Shown in pieces: positions 56,451 to 64,000 of a stretch of DNA of 64,000 nucleotides. The notes under the pieces are model-generated. The model was given only the letters and a program-made list of their open reading frames with translations. It was not told the origin of the DNA and made no database searches. This stretch comes from Novosphingobium lentum NBRC 107847 (GTDB lineage Bacteria; Pseudomonadota; Alphaproteobacteria; Sphingomonadales; Sphingomonadaceae): positions 62,001 through 126,000 of the forward strand of contig NZ_BCTW01000004.1 of NCBI RefSeq assembly GCF_001590965.1, written 5' to 3'. The translations under genes and the position numbers were made by a program. Numbering within the stretch: position 1 is the stretch's first letter; every line of letters starts with the position of its first letter.

Positions 56451-57112
56451 CACAGCTGCCCTCCGAAGCGAGCGGTGGTAAACCACGCGCTGATGTTGCT
56501 GGTGGTGAAGTTGGCGCGCGGGATCGACAGCACGATGGCGGTGTCGTTCTTGCCGTCGAAGAAGTTGCGCGTCTTGTTGAACATCAGCGTGCCGGTCGAT
56601 TTGGTGTCCTTGAACCCCTGGAGGTCGAAGAAGAACGGATCGTCGAACAGCCCGGCGCGCAGGCTGACCCCGCTTTTGGTCAGCGTGGATTCGACCGGTC
56701 CTTCCAGCGTGCCGGTCACGCCGGGAATGCCGCTGGCCTGGATGCCGAAATCGTTGGCGCCCGCACCTTTGCCGAAGCGGAAGGTGATCGGGATGTCGGC
56801 AGTGGTTCCCGCCTTCTGGGTCGAGAGGTTGAGCGTATAGAGCACATCGCGATCGTAGAACGCGGGCTGCGTCGGCGAACTCGGCCCGGCGAAGGTGATC
56901 ACGAAGTTGACGTTGGTGGCGTCATACCAGGTGAACACGTCGGCAATGTCGGCGGGTGTATCGGGCGTGGAATCGACTGCCGGATCGGTGCGGGCCGGCG
57001 GATCGAGGTGGTCGGCGGTGCGGGCGGCTTGGCCCGTCACCAGAAGCAAAGCAGCGACGGCGGCGATGCCACCCCCTCCGGCTTTGATGAAGCGACTGGT
57101 CGGTCTTTGCAT
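56450..57112 (-). CDS. DUF4331 N-terminal-half protein, copy 2
   Basis: A 220-residue secreted protein (signal to about residue 32). It carries the DUF4331 opening ADHLDPPARTDPAVDSTPDTPADIADVFTWYD, cut here before the C-terminal motifs, then FYDRDVLYTLNLS, DPFFFDLQGF and NFFDGKNDTAIVLSIP. It ends SAWFTTARFGGQL, like its paralogue at 59452. AAGGGG lies before the ATG. Full-length DUF4331 proteins carry both halves in one chain; here the C-half motifs are in the overlapping downstream gene. Confidence 0.8.
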   Translation of the reverse strand: MQRPTSRFIKAGGGGIAAVAALLLVTGQAARTADHLDPPARTDPAVDSTPDTPADIADVFTWYDATNVNFVITFAGPSSPTQPAFYDRDVLYTLNLSTQKAGTTADIPITFRFGKGAGANDFGIQASGIPGVTGTLEGPVESTLTKSGVSLRAGLFDDPFFFDLQGFKDTKSTGTLMFNKTRNFFDGKNDTAIVLSIPRANFTTSNISAWFTTARFGGQL

Positions 57113-57297
57113 GACAATCCCCTTGCTAGACGTGGGAGATACGGCGAGCGACCTCGACCGGATGCAAATTTATTTATCTGCCGTTAATCTTCTCATGTTT
57201 CCAAGCGCGCAGCCGAATATTGGTTCCTGACAATCGTAAGATTATCTCGACTGTGCAAGCAGGCATCGATTTGGCAATCGAATGCATCTATGTTCGA

Positions 57298-58665
57298 TCA
57301 GTCGTGGCCAAACCACACATACAGCGCGGCGGGGTCGGCGATGTGCGGGTTGAGCCGCAGCGCCTGCTTGCGCGCCACCGCGGCATCGTCGGTGCGGCCC
57401 AGCGCCTCGAGCGTTTCGGCTTCCTGCAGCGCCATGAGCCCGGTGCGCCAGCCTTGCGCCTTGGCCCGCTCGATCCAGCGCAGCGCTTCGGCGGGGTTGC
57501 CGGTGAGCAGCAGCGCGCGGACATACAGCCCGATGGTCTGGCCATAGGGACGGCGCGCCACATCGTCGCGGGCCCAGCCGAGTGCGCGTTGCGGATCGCC
57601 GACCGCCAGTTCGTGTTCCACCGCGTGCGCGGCGGCGGCTTCGGGCAGCAGTTTCATCCGCGCGTCCCAGATCGCTCCGGCGCGGCTCGCCCATGCGCGG
57701 CTTTCGGCAGCGCGGCCCTGCAGGCGCAGCAGGTGCGCCAGCGCGTCCATCACTTCGGGCGCCTGCGTGCGGGTGGCGATCTGGGTGTACAGCTTTGCGG
57801 CGGCGTCGGTCTTGCCCTCCACCGCCAGCTGCTGTGCCAGATAGGCCTGGCTCAGCCAGCGACCGGGAAACACGCGGTCGGCCTCGCGCACCCACAGGCC
57901 CGCGGTTTGCCAGTCGCCCTGCGAATAGGCGATGCCGGCGCGCTGCAACGCCACTTCGGTCAGCAGGCCGGGCGACTGGCGCTTGGCCGCAAGCAGCGGA
58001 TCGACCAGCTTGCGCGCGGTCTCGCGGTCGCCGGTGCGCTGGGCCAGCATCGCGCGCCGCAGCACGATGCCGGGGCTGTCGGTCAGCTTGGCGGCGGCGG
58101 TGTAGTGATCGGCGGCGTTCTGCAATTGCCCGCGCTGCATCGCGATATCGCCGCGCAGCGCGGTCGCTTCGGCGATCTCGTCGTCGCCCGACGCCTGCTT
58201 CTGCGCATCGAACCGGGCCAGCGCGGTTTCGCCCGCAGGCAGGCGATGGATCAGCAGCGACACCGCCGCGCGCGACAGCGAAGGGCCCGCCGGAGACGGC
58301 GCGGCGGCCATCGCGGTATCAAGTACCTTGTCCGATTCGGCCATGTCCTCGTAACTGCCGGTCAGCCGATACCGCGCGATCAGTGCGCGGCCCAGCGCCT
58401 CCAGCCGCAGCCATTCTCCGGGCCCGAGCAGAAGATGCTGGCGCGCGCCATCGACCCGCACGTTGACCGCCGCGAGCGCCACGCTGTAGCTGCCCGGACC
58501 ATAGCCCGGATGGATCGTCACCGGATCGGGATCGGCGGAACGCAAATGGTCGTGCCACCGTTGTTCCGCCAGCCCGCCCACCGCCACCAGCAGCGCCGCT
58601 GCCGGGAGCAGCCACCACGCGGGCAACCGCCGCGTGGTGGGAGGTGGTCCCGCCAGACTGGCCAT
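57298..58665 (-). CDS. TPR-repeat membrane-anchored protein
   Basis: A 455-residue protein with one N-terminal transmembrane segment (LPAWWLLPAAALLVAVGGLA), a short extracytoplasmic region, and tetratricopeptide-like helix pairs from about residue 150 to the end (DIAMQRGQLQNAADHYTAAA is a clear one). Such proteins scaffold complexes. It lies between the two DUF4331 gene pairs on the same strand, so it probably binds their products or the HupE-like protein. I recognise no specific family. Confidence 0.78.
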   Translation of the reverse strand: MASLAGPPPTTRRLPAWWLLPAAALLVAVGGLAEQRWHDHLRSADPDPVTIHPGYGPGSYSVALAAVNVRVDGARQHLLLGPGEWLRLEALGRALIARYRLTGSYEDMAESDKVLDTAMAAAPSPAGPSLSRAAVSLLIHRLPAGETALARFDAQKQASGDDEIAEATALRGDIAMQRGQLQNAADHYTAAAKLTDSPGIVLRRAMLAQRTGDRETARKLVDPLLAAKRQSPGLLTEVALQRAGIAYSQGDWQTAGLWVREADRVFPGRWLSQAYLAQQLAVEGKTDAAAKLYTQIATRTQAPEVMDALAHLLRLQGRAAESRAWASRAGAIWDARMKLLPEAAAAHAVEHELAVGDPQRALGWARDDVARRPYGQTIGLYVRALLLTGNPAEALRWIERAKAQGWRTGLMALQEAETLEALGRTDDAAVARKQALRLNPHIADPAALYVWFGHD

Positions 58666-58696
58666 CAGGACGTCCCCCGCGTGGCCAGCCCGTTCA

Positions 58697-59452
58697 TCAC
58701 GATGTCTTCGCGCAGATTTTCAGGCCGAGCCCGGTCAGGTCGTCGCCGATTTCATCGAACAGCTTGGTCAGCTCGGATGCTTCTTCGGGGACGAACTTCT
58801 GGGTGGCGTCGACGGTCGGGTTGGCATCGTTGTACGCCGCCTTCATCGACGAACTGATCAGCGCGGTGGCGACCGCCGGGTTGCCCATGCGATCGACGTT
58901 GACGTAGGCGCTGTCCGCATCGGAGCGGAAGTCGAAGTTGCTGCCCACGCCGCTGGCCACCGCCGGCGTGCCCTGCGGCGGCGCCAGGTACGGGAAGGTC
59001 AGGCTGAACGGCCGGTCGTTGCCGGGCGGATCGAGCGGGATGTTGGCCAGCGTCTTGGGGCTCTGCCCGCCGGCGTTGACGTCAAGGAACAGCACCGCCA
59101 ACGTGACATCGACCACCGGATCGGTCAGCGTGCGGCCGTTGGGGAAACCGGACGCCTTGGTCAGGTCGAGCTTGAGCGTATCGGGGATGATCACCGACAG
59201 CGGCGTCTGGCCGCCGGTTCCCGGGATCACCTGATTGAAGCAGGGCAGCACATCGTATTTCACGGCAGTGCCAGTTGTGGACGGCGTGGGGGTGGGCGCC
59301 GAAGTGGATGGCGCAGGCGCAGGCACGACGACGATGCTGCCGGCACCCTGGTCTCCGCAGGCGGCGAGCATCATGGCCAGCGCCAGCGGCGTGGCGGCGA
59401 ACATCGCGCGGCCCAGCGGGCGGCGCAAAGCGCTGAAACGGTTGGTGTTCAT
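58697..59452 (-). CDS. DUF4331 C-terminal-half-like lipoprotein, copy 1
   Basis: A 251-residue putative lipoprotein (LALAMMLAACG lipobox) with a Pro/Thr/Ser linker. It carries NQVIPGTGG, SGFPNGRTLTDPVVDVTLAVL, FPYLAPPQ, then VNVDRMGNPAVATALISSSMK and YNDANPTVD, and ends near GDDLTGLGLK. It is collinear with copy 2 at 55698. The ATG overlaps the stop of the upstream N-half gene, with GGAGGG inside that gene's end as ribosome site. Confidence 0.72.
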   Translation of the reverse strand: MNTNRFSALRRPLGRAMFAATPLALAMMLAACGDQGAGSIVVVPAPAPSTSAPTPTPSTTGTAVKYDVLPCFNQVIPGTGGQTPLSVIIPDTLKLDLTKASGFPNGRTLTDPVVDVTLAVLFLDVNAGGQSPKTLANIPLDPPGNDRPFSLTFPYLAPPQGTPAVASGVGSNFDFRSDADSAYVNVDRMGNPAVATALISSSMKAAYNDANPTVDATQKFVPEEASELTKLFDEIGDDLTGLGLKICAKTS

Positions 59453-60132
59453 CACAGCTGCCCTCCGAAGCGAAGAGTCTGGCCCCAGATGCCCAGCGGC
59501 GTGGGGTTGGTGCCGAAGTTGGCCTCGGGAATTTCGAGCACGATCGCGGTGTCGTTCTGGCCGTCGAAGAAGTTGCGGTCGTTGCGGATGCGGATCGTCG
59601 AGAGCGACTTGGTCTCGCGGAAGCCGATCAGGTCGAAGAAGAACGGTTCGTCGAACAGGCCGACGCGGGCTTTGACCCCGTCCTTGACCAATGTCTGTTC
59701 CACCGGTCCCTCGATCGTGCCGTTGACACCGGGAATACCTTCGAAACGCACCCCCCAGTCGTTCGCGCCCGATCCCTTGCCGAACCGCGCCTTGATCACG
59801 ATGTCGGCGGTGTCAGCGGGCAAGGCGTTGGAAATGTTGATCTTGTAGAGCACGTTGCGGTCATAGAACATTGGTGCACCGACCGGTTGCGGCCCGGCGA
59901 AGGTCATCGCGATCTTGACCGTGCCGTTGCTGTGCCAGGCGAATACGTCGGCAATGTCGGCGGGCACATCAGGCGTGGTATCGACCGCCGCATCGGTGCG
60001 GCCGGGCGGGTCGAGGTGATCGGCGCCCAAGGCCAGGCTGCCGGGAACAAGCAGCAGCGCGGTCAGGCCGATGACACCGGCCTTGCCCGTGGGGACGATC
60101 CCTTTTGGTATGAACTTCGTGATCCTGCGCAC
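59452..60132 (-). CDS. DUF4331 N-terminal-half protein, copy 1
   Basis: A 226-residue secreted protein. The GTG at 60132 is chosen because GGAGG lies six bases upstream; an ATG nine codons earlier lacks a ribosome site. After the signal (to about residue 35) come ADHLDPPGRTDAAVDTTP, DVPADIADVFAWH, FYDRNVLYKINIS, DEPFFFDLIGF and NFFDGQNDTAIVLEIP, ending WGQTLRFGGQL. These match the N-terminal half of DUF4331. First gene of the leftward cluster. Confidence 0.8.
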   Translation of the reverse strand: MRRITKFIPKGIVPTGKAGVIGLTALLLVPGSLALGADHLDPPGRTDAAVDTTPDVPADIADVFAWHSNGTVKIAMTFAGPQPVGAPMFYDRNVLYKINISNALPADTADIVIKARFGKGSGANDWGVRFEGIPGVNGTIEGPVEQTLVKDGVKARVGLFDEPFFFDLIGFRETKSLSTIRIRNDRNFFDGQNDTAIVLEIPEANFGTNPTPLGIWGQTLRFGGQL

Positions 60133-60387
60133 GGCAAGCCTCCGGTCTGTGAAAAACATCAACGACGACCGTTTATTGCCCGATTCTGACGGATCCACTG
60201 TGCGGGAAGGCACATGGCGGACGATGGAACGTCGCGAATCCGTCGGTGGACTTGACGCAAGCCTACCAGATAGAACCGGCGGGCAAAGCGGAATGTTAAC
60301 TATCAGCAATGATTTTGCGACACCGCACAAGGCGAAGCCGGCGGGTGTGCCGCAGGCCAGCCTTGTGCAAGTATCGATAGCAGCGTG

Positions 60388-60930
60388 TTATTTTGGCGCC
60401 AGCACCATCAGCATCTGGCGGCCTTCCATGCGCGGGAAGGCTTCGACCTTGGCCACTTCGGCCACATCTTCCTGCACGCGCTTGAGCAGGTTCATGCCCA
60501 GCTGCTGGTGCGACAGTTCGCGCCCGCGAAACCGCAGCGTGATCTTGACCTTGTCGCCATCGTCGATGAAGCGGAGCACGTTGCGCATCTTCACATCGTA
60601 ATCGTGGTCATCGATGTTGGGACGCATCTTGATCTCCTTGATCTCCTGCGTCTTCTGCGACTTGCGCGCGGCGTTGGCCTTTTTCTGCGCTTCGTAGCGG
60701 AACTTGCCGACATCGAGGAACTTGCACACCGGCGGATCGGCGTTGGGCGAAACCTCAACCAGGTCGAGCCCTACTTCGGCTGCCTGTGCAATCGCTTCGC
60801 GGGTGTACATGACACCGATGTTTTCGCCGTTCTCATCGATCACGCGGACCTTGTCGGACGTGATCATGGTATTGAAGCGTGGCCCGCTCTTGACGGGGGG
60901 CGTCATCATACGCCGGGGTGGGGGGGCTAT
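60388..60930 (-). CDS. infC: Translation initiation factor IF-3, apparent ATA start
   Basis: Prevents premature joining of ribosomal subunits and checks the start codon. The 180-residue product contains [54 protein letters not shown] and [14 protein letters not shown]. The first ATGs (60909, 60906) have no ribosome site. An in-frame ATA at 60930 has GGAG eight bases upstream (60942-60939), with no stop between. Rare infC start codons (AUU in E. coli) underlie autoregulation, so ATA initiation is plausible. rpmI and rplT do not follow within view. Confidence 0.92.
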   Translation of the reverse strand: MAPPPRRMMTPPVKSGPRFNTMITSDKVRVIDENGENIGVMYTREAIAQAAEVGLDLVEVSPNADPPVCKFLDVGKFRYEAQKKANAARKSQKTQEIKEIKMRPNIDDHDYDVKMRNVLRFIDDGDKVKITLRFRGRELSHQQLGMNLLKRVQEDVAEVAKVEAFPRMEGRQMLMVLAPK

Positions 60931-61044
60931 AAGTCTTTCTCCGTAACGATTTCGGGACTGGCGGGAATCTCTTGACTGGGCGCGCTCATATCACAAAGCG
61001 GCCACAGATAAAGCGCTAAGCGGGCCGGGGCGTTTGCGGGCGCG

Positions 61045-61806
61045 TCAGGCGGCCGCTCGCCACAGCGGGAACTGCGCCAGACGTCCGGCGGCGGGAACAA
61101 AGGCGTCGATCGCACGCGCGGGCTGCAGGGCCGAAAGGATCGCCGGATCGCCGGCGTCCATCCCCCCGGTCAGCGCACCGAACGCGGGCAGGATCATCCG
61201 CCCGCCCCGGTGGTCCGCACGGTCGTTGCCGGCAAGGTCGGTGGATGGCGTGGCGACCACCAGACATGGCCGCGCAATCCGCCGCCCGCGCACGTCCACG
61301 CGCAGCCGGGGGTGGTAGTGGCCCGAGAGTTCGGGCGCGGTCTCGCCCGCTTTCGCGCGGTGACGCAGGATCACGCCCGCGACGGCCAGCTCATCGGCGA
61401 GCGTGCCGCCGGCGAGATTGTCGGCCGCGCCGTACGCCTCACCACCCAGGCCAGCGTCGTGGTTGCCGGTGATCCACACCCAGTCGGTTGCGCGGGTCAG
61501 CGCCGACAGCATCCCCGCCGCATGCGGTTCGAGCCGTTCGGGCCCGGCGCTGTCATGGAAATTGTCGCCCAGGCAGAACACCCGCCGCGCACCGGTGGCG
61601 CGGATCGCCAGCGCCACGCGCTCCAGCGTCTCGCGGCTGTCGTAGGGCGGCAGCATCTGGCCATGGCGGGCAAAGAAGCTCGCCTTTTCGAGGTGCAGGT
61701 CCGCCACCAGCAGCGCCCGCTCGCGCGGCCAGTACAGCGCGCGCCCGGGCGACAGCAGCCATTCCTGCCCGGCAAAGTCGAACGGTGCGAACGAAAGGGG
61801 AACCAT
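61045..61806 (-). CDS. pdeM: Ligase-associated DNA damage response endonuclease PdeM
   Basis: A 253-residue calcineurin-like phosphoesterase. Metal motifs appear in order: DLH at 36-38 (LLVADLHLEK), GDNFHD, GNHDAG and GHYHPR. Their pattern and length match the PdeM family, usually found with an ATP-dependent DNA ligase, a helicase and an exonuclease. Here those partners are absent from the window and the gene stands alone, divergent from hemF across 46 bp. Confidence 0.85.
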   Translation of the reverse strand: MVPLSFAPFDFAGQEWLLSPGRALYWPRERALLVADLHLEKASFFARHGQMLPPYDSRETLERVALAIRATGARRVFCLGDNFHDSAGPERLEPHAAGMLSALTRATDWVWITGNHDAGLGGEAYGAADNLAGGTLADELAVAGVILRHRAKAGETAPELSGHYHPRLRVDVRGRRIARPCLVVATPSTDLAGNDRADHRGGRMILPAFGALTGGMDAGDPAILSALQPARAIDAFVPAAGRLAQFPLWRAAA

Positions 61807-61852
61807 GCAGCGCTCTTGCCGCAGCGCCCGTCCTTTGGCAAGCGCTGGGGCG

Positions 61853-62728
61853 ATGACCGACTGGACCGACCCCGCCACCCCCAGGACCGAGCGCGCGCGC
61901 AGCTGGTTCGAAGCCTTGCGCACCCGCATCTGCTCTGCGTTCGAGGCGATCGAGCGCGAGGCGGGCAGCGATGCCGCGTTCGAATACACCGCGTGGGACC
62001 GCGAGGCCGATGGTGCTGCCGTGACCGATGGCGGAGGCGGCGTGCGCGCGGTGATGAAGGGCAAAGTGTTCGAGAAAGTCGGCGTCAATGTCTCGACCGT
62101 GGGCGGCGCGTTCGCCCCCGAATTCGCGGGCACGATCCACGGCGCGGCGGCGGACAATCCCGGCTTCACCGCCACCGGCATCAGCCTGGTCGCGCACATG
62201 GCCAACCCGCACGTGCCCGCCGTCCACATGAACACGCGGTTTTTGACGACGAGCAAGGCGTGGTTCGGCGGCGGCGGCGATCTCAACCCGCCAATCCCTT
62301 ACACGGACGACACCGCAGAGTTCCACGCCGCGTTCAAGGGGGCGTGCGATGCGCACGGGGCCGATTACTACGACCGGTTCAAGGCGTGGGCAGACGACTA
62401 TTTCTACATTCCCCACCGCAAGGTCCATCGCGGCGTTGGCGGTATCTTCTACGACCACCTCGAATGCGCCGATGACGCGGGCTTCGACGCCAACTTCGCC
62501 TTCACCCGCGACGTGGGCGAGGCATTCCTCTACGTGTACCCCCGGCTGGTGCGGCGGCGCATGGGGATGGAGTTCACGCCGGAGGACAAGCTCACCCAGC
62601 TGCAATGGCGCGGGCGCTATGCCGAGTTCAACCTGGTCTATGACCGGGGGACATTGTTCGGGCTGAAGACCGGCGGCAACATCGACGCGATCCTGATGAG
62701 TTTGCCGCCCGAGGCGGTTTGGAGTTGA
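61853..62728 (+). CDS. hemF: Oxygen-dependent coproporphyrinogen III oxidase
   Basis: Oxidatively decarboxylates coproporphyrinogen III using oxygen. The 291 residues carry GGVRAVMKGKVFEKVGVNVS, GISLVAHMANPHVPAVHMN, WFGGGGDLNP, HRGVGGIFYD and RRGRYAEFNLVYDRGT-like sequence (here QWRGRYAEFNLVYDRGT). These are diagnostic of HemF. The ATG at 61853 begins the family sequence. It is the aerobic counterpart of hemN at 45843. Confidence 0.96.
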   Translation: MTDWTDPATPRTERARSWFEALRTRICSAFEAIEREAGSDAAFEYTAWDREADGAAVTDGGGGVRAVMKGKVFEKVGVNVSTVGGAFAPEFAGTIHGAAADNPGFTATGISLVAHMANPHVPAVHMNTRFLTTSKAWFGGGGDLNPPIPYTDDTAEFHAAFKGACDAHGADYYDRFKAWADDYFYIPHRKVHRGVGGIFYDHLECADDAGFDANFAFTRDVGEAFLYVYPRLVRRRMGMEFTPEDKLTQLQWRGRYAEFNLVYDRGTLFGLKTGGNIDAILMSLPPEAVWS

Positions 62729-62764
62729 TGGGATATTAACCGAAGTGTCTTAAGCGCTGAATTC

Positions 62765-63136
62765 ATGACCAAATCGCCAGCGCCAAAACGACATGTGAAT
62801 CCGTTCAGTTGGGTGATTTGTGCCGGATTGGTCGTCACTGCGGTGGCCTCGGCAAACCACAAGTTAAAGCCATTCCCGCATATCTTGGCTGCAAAGTATG
62901 CTGCGCCCGCGAATTGTCAGGATAAGGCCTATCAGAATGGCGAAGCCATTTCCAAAGGCTGCAAGAGCGATGAATATCGGTTCGAACATCCGGGCGATTA
63001 TGGATTCAACACATTTCGCGAAGGCTCACGCCCTTATTACAGGGTGGGAAACGACCTCGTCTTGATCGCGTGCTATTGGCGTAGTTGCGAGGCGCGAAAT
63101 GTCATTCGTAATGTCTATTTTCAGCGGGCTGGGTGA
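62765..63136 (+). CDS. Hypothetical membrane-anchored protein
   Basis: A 123-residue product with one hydrophobic N-terminal segment (FSWVICAGLVVTAVASA). A small extracytoplasmic domain follows, with Cys residues in ANCQDKAYQNGEAISKGC and in LIACYWRSCEARN, enough for two disulfides. I recognise no family. Base composition is lower in GC than its neighbours, suggesting acquisition. It starts 36 bp after hemF on the same strand. Confidence 0.6.
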   Translation: MTKSPAPKRHVNPFSWVICAGLVVTAVASANHKLKPFPHILAAKYAAPANCQDKAYQNGEAISKGCKSDEYRFEHPGDYGFNTFREGSRPYYRVGNDLVLIACYWRSCEARNVIRNVYFQRAG

Positions 63137-63193
63137 TCCAGTCTCGCCAATATCGATCCGCGCTGAAATCCCAAATCCCTATCGTTTAATCTC

Positions 63194-63297
63194 CGTCGCC
63201 CCAGCGCAGGCTGGGGCCCATCCACGCTGTCCTAGTTGATACCCAGTCCGCGTTCAGCGGCGAGCCCGGATAGGCTCCAGCTTGCGCTGGAGCGACG
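63194..63297. repeat. Compound palindromic intergenic repeat
   Basis: Two hairpins: CCCCAG/CTGGGG (63199-63204 and 63211-63216) and GCTCCAG/CTGGAGC (63274-63280 and 63287-63293), flanked by CGTCGC and GCGACG in inverse orientation. It resembles dispersed palindromic elements of sphingomonad genomes. No gene is seen in the surrounding 63137-63388 gap. Confidence 0.6.
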
Positions 63298-63388
63298 GAT
63301 TTATGTTCGTCGCATCGCTGTTGTCCCGCGCCGCAATCGGCTAAACGCCAAGCAAGCTGCGCCGGAACTGCGCGCACAAGGAACCCCG

Positions 63389-63550
63389 ATGGCCGATCTC
63401 TACCTCAAGGCGCTCGAATCCGAACGCAAGGCGTTGTGGGCCACGTGCCGCCTCAAGGGCCTGCCGCGTGACACGCCCGAGCGGCTGCGCATCGTCGAGA
63501 TCGATGGCCTGCTCGCCGAGCACAAGGCCAAGAAAACGGCGGCGAAATAG
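63389..63550 (+). CDS. Small charged hypothetical protein
   Basis: A 53-residue protein starting MADLYLKALESERKAL and ending in lysine-rich HKAKKTAAK. It is probably a helix-turn-helical hairpin. AAGGA lies seven bases before the ATG at 63389. The next gene begins four bases after its stop, so the two are likely cotranscribed. No family recognised. Confidence 0.6.
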   Translation: MADLYLKALESERKALWATCRLKGLPRDTPERLRIVEIDGLLAEHKAKKTAAK

Positions 63551-63554
63551 GCCG

Positions 63555-64000
63555 ATGGACGTGACCGGACCTCCGCTGGCGCATGGGTTCCACGCGGTCG
63601 ATCCGGCCGATCTGGCGTGCATCGTGACGGCGCTGGAGATGACCGTGCCGCCGGCGGGACTGCGGCGGTTGTCGCCGGAAACCGACGTGCCGCTGCAGAT
63701 GGCGCGGTGGCGGGCGCCGGATGTGGCGAAGTACCGCGCGTTGTTCGTGGCCATCGGCGCGCCGTGGCTGTGGTCCTCGCGGTTGCGGGTGGACGATGTC
63801 GCGCTCGGCGCCATCCTCAACGATCCGGCGGTCGAAGTCTTCGTCGTGACCGATGCGGCGCGGATGGAGGTCGGGATGCTCGAACTCGATTTCCGCACCC
63901 CGGGCGAATGCCTGATCGCGTTCTTCGGGCTGACCCGCGCGGCGTCCGGGCGCGGGCTGGGCCGCTGGCTGATGAAGCGTGCGCTGCAGCTGGCGTGGCG
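63555..64000 (+). CDS. GNAT family acetyltransferase, cut by the window end
   Basis: The frame opens at ATG 63555 and runs off the window after about 148 residues. It contains the GNAT acetyl-CoA-binding pattern: the strand MLELDFRTPGECLIAFFGL followed by SGRGLGRWLMKRAL (the R/Q-x-x-G-x-G/A loop and helix). The N-terminal part includes VTALEMTVPP and LSPETDVPLQ. Substrate unknown. Confidence 0.75.
   Translation, partial: MDVTGPPLAHGFHAVDPADLACIVTALEMTVPPAGLRRLSPETDVPLQMARWRAPDVAKYRALFVAIGAPWLWSSRLRVDDVALGAILNDPAVEVFVVTDAARMEVGMLELDFRTPGECLIAFFGLTRAASGRGLGRWLMKRALQLAW

Overview
The window is chromosomal DNA of an aerobic, GC-rich alphaproteobacterium, most likely a sphingomonad (order Sphingomonadales). 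This is inferred from the gene families: a TonB-dependent receptor, an OmpW porin, FnrL-controlled cbb3 oxidase, KDPG aldolase, a CysNC fusion, GGAAC-N16-CGTT (EcfG-type) promoters, DUF6481 and several small secreted Arg/His-rich proteins. I ran no database search; family names rest on motifs and remembered family architecture.

Layout. 1-5300: tRNA-Ala, obgE, an LD-carboxypeptidase, fabD-fabG and dnaN, all core. 5390-6343: a small accessory patch with a frameshifted IS1595-type transposase relic and an A+T-rich orphan membrane protein. 6400-15941: D-aminoacylase-type amidohydrolase, ferredoxin-NADP reductase, PHA-depolymerase-like hydrolase, a membrane PAS-GGDEF-EAL-PilZ protein and lepA. 15942-19380: a strikingly A+T-rich insert carrying one large gene, a metallophosphoesterase fused to a STAND/NACHT-like NTPase and a candidate anti-phage gene. 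19373-24824: small hypothetical and secreted proteins, a MaoC hydratase, a CmcJ/NvfI-type oxygenase and an A+T-rich lipoprotein patch. 24825-35813: katE, a TonB receptor, a LuxR regulator and the sulfate-assimilation operon cysD-cysNC-DUF2061-cysQ. 36060-47204: a microaerobic block (fnrL, ompW, ccoNOQP-ccoGHIS, a Cys-rich small protein, hemN) with FNR boxes before fnrL and ccoN. 47370-50788: eda overlapping a divergent ppc. 50875-54231: MAPEG/HxlR pair, potassium channel, trans-sulfuration-type enzyme. 54301-60132: a leftward cluster with two copies of a split DUF4331 gene pair, a TPR protein and a HupE/UreJ-like membrane protein. 60388-64000: infC (apparent ATA start), pdeM, hemF, small hypotheticals and a GNAT gene cut by the window edge.

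How it works together. FnrL would sense oxygen through N-terminal cysteines and switch on the high-affinity cbb3 oxidase (structural genes, then assembly genes) and oxygen-independent haem synthesis by HemN; hemF elsewhere provides the aerobic equivalent. The cys operon makes activated sulfate (PAPS), and CysQ removes the PAP by-product.

The most novel parts are the lone MPE-STAND gene in its A+T-rich insert and the duplicated split-DUF4331/HupE cluster. Apparently undocumented details include an intrinsic terminator inside coding sequence, a 20-bp perfect hairpin before the HupE-like gene, and a PEP carboxylase with several altered active-site motifs. No CRISPR array, prophage, integrase or complete insertion sequence was seen.
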